A stretch of DNA of 64,000 nucleotides from Nocardioides sp. J54 (GTDB taxonomy: Bacteria; Actinomycetota; Actinomycetes; Propionibacteriales; Nocardioidaceae), in NCBI RefSeq assembly GCF_000519005.1, contig NZ_JAER01000004.1, positions 143,162 through 207,161 of the forward strand, given 5' to 3'. Of the stretch, positions 35,056 to 44,130 are shown one piece after another (the stretch's first letter is position 1; every line of letters starts with the position of its first letter). Under the pieces are notes generated by a model that made no database searches, was not told the origin of the DNA, and was given only the letters and a program-made list of their open reading frames with translations. The position numbers and the translations under genes are program-made.

Positions 35056-36996
35056 CTACTCGGAGGACCCGTCCGACGGGTCGTCGCTCGGGTCGGCTCC
35101 CGGCAGGGACCCGAGGCCCTTCTCGATCTTGTCGAGGTACTCCTGCAGCGCGAACACCTCGTCGGTGGCGGGCTTCGTGATCTCCACGTCCTCGTCGAAC
35201 TCGGAGAACTCGAAGGAGTCGACCTCGCTCTCCTCGACCCGCATCAGGTAGTGCGGCTCGGCGACGCGCACGTCGAGGACCTCACGGTTCGGGCCCTCCG
35301 TCTGCTCGATGCGCACGGTCGACTCACCGTTGACCGTGCCCGTGCCGACCCGGGTCGCCGTGGCCCCCTCACGGCCGTCGCGCTCGAGGAACTCGTCGAG
35401 GTCGCAGAAGGACTCGGTGCTCTCGACGAGGGACTCCTCCTCCACCCAGCGGTCGCCGATCACCGTCAGCAGCAGGGTGGTCGTGGCCGGGTCGTCGCTG
35501 CTGGCGTTCCAGAACGCGCGGTCGGCGCGGATGTAGACGGTCCCCCCGACGCGCAGCAGCTCCGCGGTGCCCCCAGCGGCCGCGGACGTCATCGTGCCCT
35601 GGCAGTCGCCGCGGGTGGTGGCGACGACGTCGACGGTGAGGGTGTCGGTGCCGTCGCCGAAGGTGCCGCGGATCCGGGCGGTGCGCACCACGGCCATGTC
35701 CTTCTCGGCGGCCTGCAGGATCGCGGTCGGCTCCAGGGACAGGAAGTCGTCCTCGGGGTCGTCCGGGTCGTCTCCGCCGGTGAGCAGCGCCGCGCCGATG
35801 CCGCCGGCGAGGGCGAGCGCCGCGGCCACCCCTCCGGCGACCCACCACCGCCGGCTGCCGCGCCGCTGCCCGGACGGCCCCTGCGTCGGCGTGCCGAGGA
35901 GGTACGACGGCGGCGGGGTCGGGCTGCGGCCGGGGCCTGGGCTGGCGGCCGGTGCCGGGGCCGGACTCGGGGCCGGACTCGGGGCCGGCACGGGGCTGGG
36001 CGACCCGGGCACCGCGGGCGGCGCCGCCGGGGTCGGCCGCTGGCCGGTCGGCCGCTGGCCGGTGGGCCGCTGGCCGGTCGCACGCGCCACGGGCCGCAGG
36101 GCGGTCGTGCCCGGGCCCTGCGGGACGGCGGCGCCGGGGGTGGCCGGCAGTCGCAGCGCGGCCTGCAGGTCGGCTCCCATCTCGGCGGCGGACTGGTAGC
36201 GGTCCGCGGGGTCCTTGGCCATCGCCGTGCGCAGGATCCGGTTGGTCGCGTGCACCATCGCGCTGTCGCCGCCGAGCTGCGGCACCGGTTCGCGCACGTG
36301 CGCCGCGACCAGCTGGTACTCCGACATCCCGCGGTAGGGAGGCGCACCGGTGAGCGCCACCCAGAGCACGCACCCGAGCGCGTAGATGTCGCTCGAGGGA
36401 CCTGCCATCGCACCGCCGTGGAGCTCCGGCGCCATGTAGGACGGGGTGCCGGCCGCGGTGGTGCTGAACCGGGTGGCGTCGGCGTTCATCCGCCGGGCGA
36501 TGCCGAAGTCGGCCAGGTAGGCGCGCATCGCACCGGCCCGGCGTCGTACCAGCACGTTGCCGGGCTTGATGTCGCGGTGCACCAGGCCGGCGTCGTGGGC
36601 GTCGGAGAGCCCGCTGGCGACCTGCTCGATCAGCTCGAGCGCCTCGACCAGGCTGGGCGGCCCCTGGCTGCGGATCAGCTCGCCGAGGTCACCACCGGGG
36701 ATCAGCTGCGTGGCGATGTAGAGGTAGCCGTCCTCCTCGCCGTGCGCGTAGACCGCGACGACGTGCGCGGACTCCAGCGACGCCTGCGCACGGGCTTCCC
36801 GGGTGAACCGCTCCCGGAACTCCGGGTCGTGGGCGAAGAGCGGTGCGATGACCTTGAGGGCGACCTCGCGGCCCAGGTTCTCCTCGCGGGCCCGGAAGAC
36901 GACGCCCATCCCGCCCTGGCCCAGCTGCTCGAGCAGCAGGAACCGACCGATCCGCGTCCCGGGCGCGGGTTCGGACGGCAGGGACGGTGGGGGCAC
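35056..36996 (-). CDS. Membrane Ser/Thr protein kinase with lipoprotein-like ectodomain
   Basis: A 646-aa PknB-like kinase. The kinase domain (about 16-285) has the Gly loop LGQGGMGVVF, Lys48 in VALKVI, HRDIKPGNV (140-148), DFGIA and MAPEL. A Pro/Ala-rich linker with three TGQRP repeats precedes one transmembrane helix (about 385-406). The extracellular part (410-646) ends in an acidic tail. This ectodomain is clearly homologous to the lipoprotein encoded at 43309-44055: shared segments include RADRAFW versus KADDAFW, CDLDEFL versus CDLDELL, and PHYLMRV versus PHYLLRM. It may sense the same cell-envelope ligand. It has a GTG start with TAGAAA 6 nt upstream. Confidence 0.93.
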   Translation of the reverse strand: MPPPSLPSEPAPGTRIGRFLLLEQLGQGGMGVVFRAREENLGREVALKVIAPLFAHDPEFRERFTREARAQASLESAHVVAVYAHGEEDGYLYIATQLIPGGDLGELIRSQGPPSLVEALELIEQVASGLSDAHDAGLVHRDIKPGNVLVRRRAGAMRAYLADFGIARRMNADATRFSTTAAGTPSYMAPELHGGAMAGPSSDIYALGCVLWVALTGAPPYRGMSEYQLVAAHVREPVPQLGGDSAMVHATNRILRTAMAKDPADRYQSAAEMGADLQAALRLPATPGAAVPQGPGTTALRPVARATGQRPTGQRPTGQRPTPAAPPAVPGSPSPVPAPSPAPSPAPAPAASPGPGRSPTPPPSYLLGTPTQGPSGQRRGSRRWWVAGGVAAALALAGGIGAALLTGGDDPDDPEDDFLSLEPTAILQAAEKDMAVVRTARIRGTFGDGTDTLTVDVVATTRGDCQGTMTSAAAGGTAELLRVGGTVYIRADRAFWNASSDDPATTTLLLTVIGDRWVEEESLVESTESFCDLDEFLERDGREGATATRVGTGTVNGESTVRIEQTEGPNREVLDVRVAEPHYLMRVEESEVDSFEFSEFDEDVEITKPATDEVFALQEYLDKIEKGLGSLPGADPSDDPSDGSSE

Positions 36997-37315
36997 AGGA
37001 CGTTTCTACCCGACGCCCGTGGCCGAAACCCGACCGGAGCACCGGGGACCCGGCGCACGGGGACGCCCTGCGGCGTCGGGGAGGAGAGGGCGCCGCCCCG
37101 CCGGACCGCTCCGAGACCCCCCAGACCGGTCCCCGGTCGGTCGTCACGTCCACGGCGGCGGCGCGGCGCGCCTCTCGCAACGGACCACTCCCCCACGGCG
37201 CGGTCCAGCCGGACATCCTCCCGCGCGGCACCGGGCGCGCGGAACCCGCGGATCGGAGGACACCAGTCGCGCGGAACCCCGGCGCGGGGACGCAAATCGT
37301 CCTAACCTCGATCAG
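36997..37315. other. Intergenic region, no gene seen
   Basis: 319 bp between the divergent kinases. Open frames here are GC-bias artefacts without motifs. The only recognisable element is TAACCT (37303-37308), the -10 of the leaderless histidine kinase gene. Confidence 0.6.
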
Positions 37316-39523
37316 GTGGGGGACCTCCGTGGCGTGGGCGCGCACCGCCTGTCCGGGCGCTCTTTCGGCGCCTCGGTCGAGCGCGGCCTGCACCTGTCGA
37401 TCGGCCTGGTCATCCTCTGCAAGACGCTGGTGTTCGGCGCGCAGCTCGCCACCCAGGAGAGCTGGGACGCGGTGGAGCTCGCGTCGGCCGCGCTGATCAT
37501 CCTGTGCGTCGGTACGGCGGCGCTGCGCTGCCTCGGGCCGGGCCCGTCGAACCTCGACGTGCTCTCCTGCACCCTCGCCATGGTCGTCGGCGCCACGATG
37601 CCGCACGAGACGGTCCCGCTCTCCGGCGCGGCCGACTCCCCGGTCGTCCACCTGGTCGAGCCGATGCTGCTCGTGATCGCCGTGCACCACCGGCGCCCGG
37701 TGCTCCCGATCCTGCTCCTCGGCGGGCTGTTCGTCGCGCTGCGCTGGGACGCGGGCGGCTCGGACGGCCTGCACTACGGCCTCCAGGAGGCGGTGCTGGT
37801 CTGCGGCACCGCGTTCGGCGCGCTCTACCTGGTCACGCAGATGCGCCGGGCGTCCGCCCGCGCCGAGGCGCTGATCGCCAGCCACCGCGAGGCGCACCGC
37901 GCCCACCTCTCCGCAGCCGAGGTCGAGACCACGGCCTTCCTCCACGACGACCTGGTGCCGACGCTGCTCGCGGTCGGCAGCCTGCCGCACGCCCCGGAGA
38001 CCCGGACGGCGGCGGGCGCAGCGCTGTCGCGGCTCGCGGGCCCGGCGCACGGCGAGGACGCCGGCGACGTGGTCACGGCGCTGCGCAACGCCGCTGCCCG
38101 CGAACTGGTCGACGTCGAGCTCGTGGTCCGCGGCCCGCGGACCCACCTGCCCGAGGCCGTGCGCGAGGCGGTCGTCGGTGCCGCGGTCGAGGCGATGCGC
38201 AACGTGCTGCGCCACAGCGGGCAGCGCCGGGCGACGGTCACGGTGGTGCGCCGCCCGACCGCGATCCGGGTCCGGATCGAGGACGAGGGCAAGGGCTTCT
38301 CCGGACGGCAGGGCGTGGGGATCCGGGTCGCGATCACCGGCCGCCTCGAGTCCGTCGGCGGCACCGCGACCGTCTCCGCGCGGGAGGGCGGCGGTACCGT
38401 CGTCGAGCTGGCCTGGCGTGGGCGCCTGCTGTCGCGCCTGCTCGGCCTCGCACCCGACCACGACCGGCTCATCCGCGCGGCCGTCAGCGACCCCGGTCGC
38501 GTCGCCCGGCAGGCCTGCCTGGTCCTCGCCTGTGGCTACCTCGCGACGGCCGCCCTGCTCACCCTCGACACCCCGCTCCAGCCGTGGTCGTACGGCGGCG
38601 CGGCGGTCATCGCCGCGACGACGTTGCTCCTGACCCAGGCGATCAGCCGTGGCCCGCTGCACCCCCTGGTGCTGCTCGCGGTCGCCGCCCTGCCCGCCGG
38701 CGTGCTCGCCGTGGTGCTGCCGACCGTCTCCCCGGAGGGGATCGGCGGCGCCGAGTCGTGGATGATCGAGTTCTCCGCGCTGCCCGTGCTCGCCGCCGCG
38801 TGGGTCGTGTCGGTGCGCACCGTGGTGGCCCTGCTCGTGCCGAACGGCGTGGTGGTCGCGCTCCTGGCGACCGAGGCCGGCGTGCCGCTGGCGGACCTGC
38901 CGCACCTGCTCTTCGTGCAGCCGCTCAGCGCGCTCTTCGTCGCCGTGATCGTCGCGGTCTGCCGCCGTGCCGGTCGCGTGCTCACGCAGCCCGCGGCGAG
39001 CGAGTCCGTCGCCTGGGCGAAGGCGGTCCGCGTCGCGCTCGGGCCGACCCTGCGCCCGGTCGTCCAGGCCCTGCGCAGCGTCGCCGACGGCACCGCCGAG
39101 CCGGGCCCGGGACCCGCCCTGCTCGCGCAGGCGGTGCGCGACTGCCTCTACCTCCCCGGTCCCGAGCACGAGGCCATGCGCGCCGAGCTGGACGCCCTTC
39201 GTCGTACCGGCGCACAGGTCGACACGATCATGCCGGAGCCGCCTCCGGCGACCCGCACGCTCGCCACGGCGCTCGGGACGGTGCGCCGCTTCGGGCCCGA
39301 CCACGTGACGGTGTCCGGCACCGGGGACGAGGCCATGGTCGTGGTCATGCCGGGGCCGCCGGCCGAGGTGGTCGAACGCCTCCCCCGCCAGCTGCCCGTG
39401 GCGTGGTCGGTCGACGCGGACGAGGAGGTCTGCCTGATCACCGGTCCGCCGGACCTGGCCACGCTGATCCGGCGCGGGCCGCTGGCCGCCGCGGGCGTCG
39501 GGGCGGGTTACTCCTCGAGGTGA
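37316..39523 (+). CDS. Sensor histidine kinase with a second membrane module after the kinase core
   Basis: A 735-aa NarX/DesK-like sensor. N-terminal hydrophobic segments (about 25-170) are followed by the H-box FLHDDLVPTLLAV (His210), the N-box VEAMRNVLRHSG and the ATP-lid glycines EDEGKGFSG and GVGIRVAITGRL (about 270-365). Unusually, the protein then continues with five or six more hydrophobic helices (about 390-565) and a cytoplasmic region of about 170 residues with helical, DHp-like character (TLRPVVQALRSVADGT) but no N- or G-box. The GTG start is supported by TAACCT 7 nt upstream (leaderless). It is convergent with its likely partner response regulator, overlapping by 16 nt. Confidence 0.87.
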   Translation: MGDLRGVGAHRLSGRSFGASVERGLHLSIGLVILCKTLVFGAQLATQESWDAVELASAALIILCVGTAALRCLGPGPSNLDVLSCTLAMVVGATMPHETVPLSGAADSPVVHLVEPMLLVIAVHHRRPVLPILLLGGLFVALRWDAGGSDGLHYGLQEAVLVCGTAFGALYLVTQMRRASARAEALIASHREAHRAHLSAAEVETTAFLHDDLVPTLLAVGSLPHAPETRTAAGAALSRLAGPAHGEDAGDVVTALRNAAARELVDVELVVRGPRTHLPEAVREAVVGAAVEAMRNVLRHSGQRRATVTVVRRPTAIRVRIEDEGKGFSGRQGVGIRVAITGRLESVGGTATVSAREGGGTVVELAWRGRLLSRLLGLAPDHDRLIRAAVSDPGRVARQACLVLACGYLATAALLTLDTPLQPWSYGGAAVIAATTLLLTQAISRGPLHPLVLLAVAALPAGVLAVVLPTVSPEGIGGAESWMIEFSALPVLAAAWVVSVRTVVALLVPNGVVVALLATEAGVPLADLPHLLFVQPLSALFVAVIVAVCRRAGRVLTQPAASESVAWAKAVRVALGPTLRPVVQALRSVADGTAEPGPGPALLAQAVRDCLYLPGPEHEAMRAELDALRRTGAQVDTIMPEPPPATRTLATALGTVRRFGPDHVTVSGTGDEAMVVVMPGPPAEVVERLPRQLPVAWSVDADEEVCLITGPPDLATLIRRGPLAAAGVGAGYSSR

Positions 39524-40146
39524 CCGTCGGCGCGGGCGCGGCTGATCAGCCCGTGCACGTTGCCGATGTCGACGCCACCCTCGCGGTAGGCGCGCGCAGC
39601 GCGCGAGAGGTGCTCGCGGACGGTGACCTCGCTGATGCCGAGCTGGCGCGCGACCAGCCGGTAGGGCAGGCCGGTGCTCACGGCCTTCAGGATCTCGATC
39701 TGGCGCTCCGAGAGCCGGGTCGCCAGCGAGGCGTCGGTGAGCAGCGCCGCCGCGACCTGGCCGGAGCAGGCGAGCTCCCCGGCGAGGGCGTCGCGGATCG
39801 ACTGCGCGATCCGCTCGGCGGGGTCGACCTTGAGGACCAGTCCTGCCGCGCCAGCGGCGATCGCGCGGCGCACCGGGACCGGCTTCTCCTCGGCGGTGAA
39901 GAGCAGCACGGTGATGCCGAGCGCGACGAGCCGGGCGACGGTCTCCTCGGCCGGCGGCTGCTCGGGCATGTGCAGGTCGAGCAGCACGACGTCGAGCCCG
40001 TCAGGGGCCGCGGCGAGCAGGTCGTCGAGCGAGTCGGCGATGGCGACCAGCTCGAGGTCCGGCGCCGTCTGGGCAAGCGCCGCCCCCACCCCGGCCAGCA
40101 CGACCGGGTGGTTGTCGAGCGCTCCGACACGGATCAGGGACCCCAC
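39508..40146 (-). CDS. NarL/FixJ-family response regulator
   Basis: A 212-aa regulator. The receiver domain has the phospho-acceptor Asp in VVLLDLHMPEQ, the conserved Thr in LLFTAEE and Lys in GLVLKVD; the acidic pair is DN rather than DD. The C-terminal LuxR HTH reads LSERQIEILKAVSTGLPYRL, then ISEVTVREHLSRAARAY. The GTG start has CATACT 6 nt upstream, near leaderless geometry. It most likely receives phosphate from the convergent histidine kinase. Confidence 0.9.
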   Translation of the reverse strand: MGSLIRVGALDNHPVVLAGVGAALAQTAPDLELVAIADSLDDLLAAAPDGLDVVLLDLHMPEQPPAEETVARLVALGITVLLFTAEEKPVPVRRAIAAGAAGLVLKVDPAERIAQSIRDALAGELACSGQVAAALLTDASLATRLSERQIEILKAVSTGLPYRLVARQLGISEVTVREHLSRAARAYREGGVDIGNVHGLISRARADGHLEE

Positions 40147-40234
40147 AGGAGAAGTATGGGGACTCCGGCGGGCCCCGCAGTGCGGAATTCGCGGATTGCA
40201 CGGTTCCGTGGGTTGCGGGGCCGCCGGGCGTCAC

Positions 40235-42391
40235 TCAGGCGCCGGCCGGGACCCGCTCCGGCTCGGCGGGCCGCTCGGCCTCCTCCTCGCGGAAGCCGTG
40301 GCGCTCCCACCAGCGGGCCATCGGTGCGGGCGCCCACCAGTTCCAGCGGCCCAGCAGCTTCATCGTCGCGGGCACCAGCAGGGCCCGCACGACGGTGGCG
40401 TCGACCAGGAGGGCGACCAGCATCCCGAGGCCGAGCATCTTCATGAACACCACGCCGCTGAGGCTGAACGCGCCGATCACGACGCCCAGGAGCAGGGCGG
40501 CACTCGTGATGATCCGGCCGGTCTTCTGCACCCCGGTCTGCACGGCGAGGTCGTTGTCGCCGGTGGCGTCCCACTGCTCGCGCACCCGCGAGAGCAGGAA
40601 GACCTCGTAGTCCATCGACAGGCCGAAGAGCACGGCCAGCATCACGATCGGGTTCGTCAGGTCGAGGAAGCCCTGGGGCGTGAAGCCGAGCAGGTCGGCG
40701 AGGTGGCCGTCGCTGAAGATCCAGGTGACCACGCCGAAGGACGCGGTGATCGACAGGGCGTTCATCGCGACCGCCTTGAGCGGGAGCACCACCGAGCCGA
40801 AGGCCAGGAACAGCAGGACCAGCATCACGCCGACGACGATCAGGCCCATCAGCGGCAGGTGGTCGCCGACCGACCCGGCGAGGTCGACGGTCTCCGCCGT
40901 CAGGCCGCCGACGAACGCCTCGGCGCCCGCCGGGCCGTCGACGGCACGCAGGTCACGGACGACCTGCTGGGACTCGCCGGTCTGGCTGTTGCCCTCCCAG
41001 GACGCACGCAGCAGCGTGGTGTCGCCGGCCTGCTCGACGGGCCGGACGTCCACGACGCCGGGCACCGCCTGCAGGTCCTGCGTGTACGACGCCAGGGCGG
41101 CCTCGTCGGCGCCGCGGACCAGCACGTTCGCGGTCGAGCGCTCCGGGCCGAACTCGGTGTTGAGCCGCTCGGACGCCTGGTGCGACGGGGTGTCGGCCGG
41201 CAGCACCCGGTAGTCGACGCTGCCCCACTTCACGCCGAGGAAGGGGGCCGCGACCACGAGCAGCACGACCACCACGCCACCGGCGACCAGCACCGGCCGG
41301 CGCATCACGGCGGCGGCGAGGCGGGCCCAGGCACCGTGGTCGGTCTCGACCGCGCGGCTGCGCTGCAGGAACGGGATCCGCACCGAGTCGATGCGGGTGC
41401 CCAGCAGCGCGAGCGTGGCGGGCAGGACCGTGAGCGCCGCGACCATCGCCACGAGCACGGCCGCGATGCCGCCGTACCCGATCGACTTGAGGAAGGTCTG
41501 CGGGAAGACGAGCAGCGAGCTCATGGCCGCCGCGACGGTCAGCGCCGAGAACGCGACGGTGCGCCCGGCGGTCGCCATGGTGCGGACCAGCGCCCGGCGG
41601 GTGTCCTCGGGCGAGCGGGCGATCTCCTCGCGGAAGCGGGAGACGACGAAGAGTGCGTAGTCGATCGCCAGGCCCAGGCCGAGGAGGGTGATGATGTTCG
41701 GCGCGAAGATCGAGACCTCGGTCAGCTGGTTGAGCCCGGCGATCGCGGCGCGGGCACCGAGCACGGCCACCACCCCGACGAGCAGCGGCATCAGCGCGGC
41801 GACGACGCTGCGGAAGATGATGAGCGAGAGCAGCAGCACGATCGGCGCGGAGACGAGCTCGGCGCGCAGCAGGTCGGACTTGGTCTCCTCGTTGACGTCG
41901 CTGTAGACGGCGTAGGGACCGGCGAGGTCCACGCCGAGCGAGCTCTCCTCGACCACCGGGCGCAGGTCGGCGAACGCCTCGTTGAAGTCGTTCTGGCTCA
42001 CGCCGACGAGGGACACGTAGACCGCGGTCGCGTGCCGGTCGCGGCTGACCATGGCGGGGTCCTGCACGTCGTACCAGGTCGCGACGGAGGTGACCGCCTC
42101 CTCGGGGACGTCGGCGAGGGTGCGCTGGACCTCCGCCCGGAAGGCCGCGTCGTCGACGGTGCGGTCCTCGTCGCTGAAGATCACGATCACGTCGATCGAC
42201 CGGTTGCCGAAGGCCTCCCGCTCGAGCGCGAGCTCGCGGGCCGACTCGCTGGCCGGGTCCTCGAACCCGCCGGCGGAGAGGTCGTCCTCGAGGCCGATGC
42301 CGGCGACCATCGCCGCCGCGGCGAGGCCGAGGCCGACCAGCAGCACGACGATCGCCCGCCGCACGACCACGGCGCCCCATCGCTCGATCAT
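40235..42391 (-). CDS. MMPL-family RND transporter
   Basis: A 718-aa membrane exporter of the MMPL/RND class with twelve predicted helices in two halves (TM1 plus a periplasmic domain, then five TMs; the pattern repeats). Typical residues are IDYALFVVSRFREEIA and LSMDYEVFLLSRVREQWDAT, the paired Asp/Tyr proton-relay motifs. AAGGAC precedes the ATG. It is divergent from a TetR regulator with a dyad at 42442-42458 between them, so export of a lipid or drug under TetR control is likely. Confidence 0.92.
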   Translation of the reverse strand: MIERWGAVVVRRAIVVLLVGLGLAAAAMVAGIGLEDDLSAGGFEDPASESARELALEREAFGNRSIDVIVIFSDEDRTVDDAAFRAEVQRTLADVPEEAVTSVATWYDVQDPAMVSRDRHATAVYVSLVGVSQNDFNEAFADLRPVVEESSLGVDLAGPYAVYSDVNEETKSDLLRAELVSAPIVLLLSLIIFRSVVAALMPLLVGVVAVLGARAAIAGLNQLTEVSIFAPNIITLLGLGLAIDYALFVVSRFREEIARSPEDTRRALVRTMATAGRTVAFSALTVAAAMSSLLVFPQTFLKSIGYGGIAAVLVAMVAALTVLPATLALLGTRIDSVRIPFLQRSRAVETDHGAWARLAAAVMRRPVLVAGGVVVVLLVVAAPFLGVKWGSVDYRVLPADTPSHQASERLNTEFGPERSTANVLVRGADEAALASYTQDLQAVPGVVDVRPVEQAGDTTLLRASWEGNSQTGESQQVVRDLRAVDGPAGAEAFVGGLTAETVDLAGSVGDHLPLMGLIVVGVMLVLLFLAFGSVVLPLKAVAMNALSITASFGVVTWIFSDGHLADLLGFTPQGFLDLTNPIVMLAVLFGLSMDYEVFLLSRVREQWDATGDNDLAVQTGVQKTGRIITSAALLLGVVIGAFSLSGVVFMKMLGLGMLVALLVDATVVRALLVPATMKLLGRWNWWAPAPMARWWERHGFREEEAERPAEPERVPAGA

Positions 42392-42441
42392 GGCGTGTCC
42401 TTCCGTCAGGGGCGGACGGCTTGGTGAAAGGCCGTCAGTTT

Positions 42442-42474
42442 CGTTAACAGCGTTAACGGTAAACGGTGTAAACT
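42442..42474. promoter_or_regulatory. TetR operator and promoter between MMPL and tetR genes
   Basis: CGTTAAC-AGC-GTTAACG (42442-42458) is a perfect 7-3-7 dyad. It is followed by GTAAAC and GTGTAAAC, further half-site-like copies. TAAACT (42469-42474) fits the -10 of the TetR gene. Confidence 0.6.
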
Positions 42475-42514
42475 CCAGCCGTCAAGAGCTTTCCTCCCCG
42501 TCGAAGGAGTCCCG

Positions 42515-43276
42515 TTGGGCCACCTGCGCGCGCCCGTCACCCGTCGCGAGAAGCAGCGGGAGGCGACGTACGACGAGATCGTCACCGTGTCGGCCCAGCT
42601 GCTCGAGGAGGGTGCCGACCTGTCGCTGCGTGCGGTCGCCGCCCGGATGGGGATGACCGCACCGGCGCTCTACCGCTACGTGGCCAGCTACCAGCAGCTC
42701 GTCGACCTGGTCGCCTTCGAGCTCGACAAGGCCGCGACGGCACAGTGGGCGCACGCGGCGGAGCGCTTCCCGGAGGACGACCCGGCGGCCCGGCTGACGG
42801 TCGCCTGCGTGCACTTCCGCCGGTGGGCGCTGCGCAAGCCGCGCGAGTTCGCGCTGGTCTTCGCCAACCCCATCGCCGAGGCGGACTCCCAGCGCCGCGA
42901 GCTGCTCACGCTCTCGACATCGGGGCACTACTTCACCGACCTGCTCTGGGCGATCTGGGAGCAGCGCCGGTTCCCCTTCCCGGCGCTCGACGAGCTCGAC
43001 CCCGTCGTCCGCGAGGCGGTCCTCGACCCGCTCATCCCGGCGAAGGCCGACCACATCCCGACCGGGGACCGCGGCCTGTTGTGGATCTACATGCGCGCCT
43101 GGTCCGCGCTGTACGGCGTCGTCACGCTCGAGTCGAGCGGGCACTGCGACCCGCGGGTCATCCAGTCCGGCCAGCTCTTCCGCGCGACCGTGCTCGACTG
43201 GCTCGGGCCGCTCGGCCTCGCCGAGGACCGCGAGCGGCTGCTGGCGATCCTGGACGAGGAGCTCGCGCGGGGCTGA
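42515..43276 (+). CDS. TetR-family regulator
   Basis: A 253-aa repressor with HTH LSLRAVAARMGMTAPALYRY (about 35-55) and a long C-terminal WHG-type ligand domain (RRWALRKPREFALVFANPIA and late RATVLDWLGPLGL). The TTG start has GAAGGAG 5 nt upstream. It is divergent from the MMPL exporter, which is its probable target through the dyad at 42442-42458. Confidence 0.88.
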   Translation: MGHLRAPVTRREKQREATYDEIVTVSAQLLEEGADLSLRAVAARMGMTAPALYRYVASYQQLVDLVAFELDKAATAQWAHAAERFPEDDPAARLTVACVHFRRWALRKPREFALVFANPIAEADSQRRELLTLSTSGHYFTDLLWAIWEQRRFPFPALDELDPVVREAVLDPLIPAKADHIPTGDRGLLWIYMRAWSALYGVVTLESSGHCDPRVIQSGQLFRATVLDWLGPLGLAEDRERLLAILDEELARG

Positions 43277-43308
43277 GGGTCAGCCCAGGGAGGCTCGGCC
43301 GGGGAGGC

Positions 43309-44055
43309 TCAGCCCAGGGAGGCGAGGTCGAAGATCTCGGCGTCGGCGGGCTTCTGCACGTCGAGCGGCTCGTCGAAGCGGCTGAAGCCCATCGCACCCT
43401 CCTCGCGGACGTCCATGCGCAGCAGGTAGTGCGGGTCGTCGGCCGCGACGTAGGCGGTGCCGGCGTTGCCGTCGTCGGAGGTGAACGACACGGTGACGGT
43501 CTCCTTGCCGCCGACGTCCTGCGTGCCGGTGACCTTCGAGCCGTCGCCCGCGACGTCGTCGGAGCTGAGCTCGGAGAGCAGCTCGTCGAGGTCGCACAGC
43601 TCCGCGAAGCCCTCGGGGTCGGTGGAGTCGGTGGTCCACTTGTCCCCGATCAGGCCGGTGATCACCGAGGCCTGGTCGCCGCCCTGGCTCTGCCAGAACG
43701 CGTCGTCGGCCTTGAAGTAGGACGCACCGCCGACGGAGATGATCTCCATCGACCCGACGCCCTCGATCGTCATGGAGCCCTCGCAGTCGCCGGACCGGCT
43801 CACCGTGACGTCCATGAGGATCTTCTGGCCCTCGTCGTCGATGAAGTTGCCGGCGAGGTGGACGGTCTCGAGGCTGTCCATCGCCTCCTCGACGTCCTCA
43901 CCGATCTCGTCGATCGGGGTGTCGCGGTAGTCGCGCGTGCTGCTCGAGCCGGTGCCCGAGCCACCACCGTCCGAGCCGCTGTCGTCGTCACCGCAGGCGG
44001 CGAGGCCGAGGGCGAGCAGCGGCAGGACGGCGAGCGAGAGTGCAGGACGGCGCAT
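43309..44055 (-). CDS. Lipoprotein homologous to the Ser/Thr kinase ectodomain
   Basis: A 248-aa lipoprotein with signal peptide and lipobox LGLAAC (Cys21), then a Gly/Ser/Asp-rich spacer and a domain of about 200 residues. The fold resembles LppX/LprG-type lipid-binding lipoproteins (my inference). It aligns through the whole domain with residues 430-630 of the kinase at 35056-36996, including conserved CEGSMT/CQGTMT, GDKW/GDRW and DLDELL/DLDEFL. TACCTT 7 nt before the ATG indicates a leaderless transcript. A duplication of the last codons follows the stop. Confidence 0.82.
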   Translation of the reverse strand: MRRPALSLAVLPLLALGLAACGDDDSGSDGGGSGTGSSSTRDYRDTPIDEIGEDVEEAMDSLETVHLAGNFIDDEGQKILMDVTVSRSGDCEGSMTIEGVGSMEIISVGGASYFKADDAFWQSQGGDQASVITGLIGDKWTTDSTDPEGFAELCDLDELLSELSSDDVAGDGSKVTGTQDVGGKETVTVSFTSDDGNAGTAYVAADDPHYLLRMDVREEGAMGFSRFDEPLDVQKPADAEIFDLASLG

Positions 44056-44130
44056 GACCAGAAAGGTAGCGGCCGAGCACCCGTCGTACGGGCGTTTTGG
44101 CGGCAGACGACCGGGGCCCGGCCCCCGGGC

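Noticed and set aside
36016-36096. Tandem repeat in the Ser/Thr kinase gene
   Set aside because: The repeats encode TGQRP copies of the Pro-rich linker and are in frame; this is ordinary linker expansion, not a mobile element.
36803-37315. N-terminal extension of the histidine kinase to 36803
   Set aside because: It overlaps the divergent Ser/Thr kinase gene, lacks membrane or domain features, and the -10 box at 37303 fits a GTG start at 37316.
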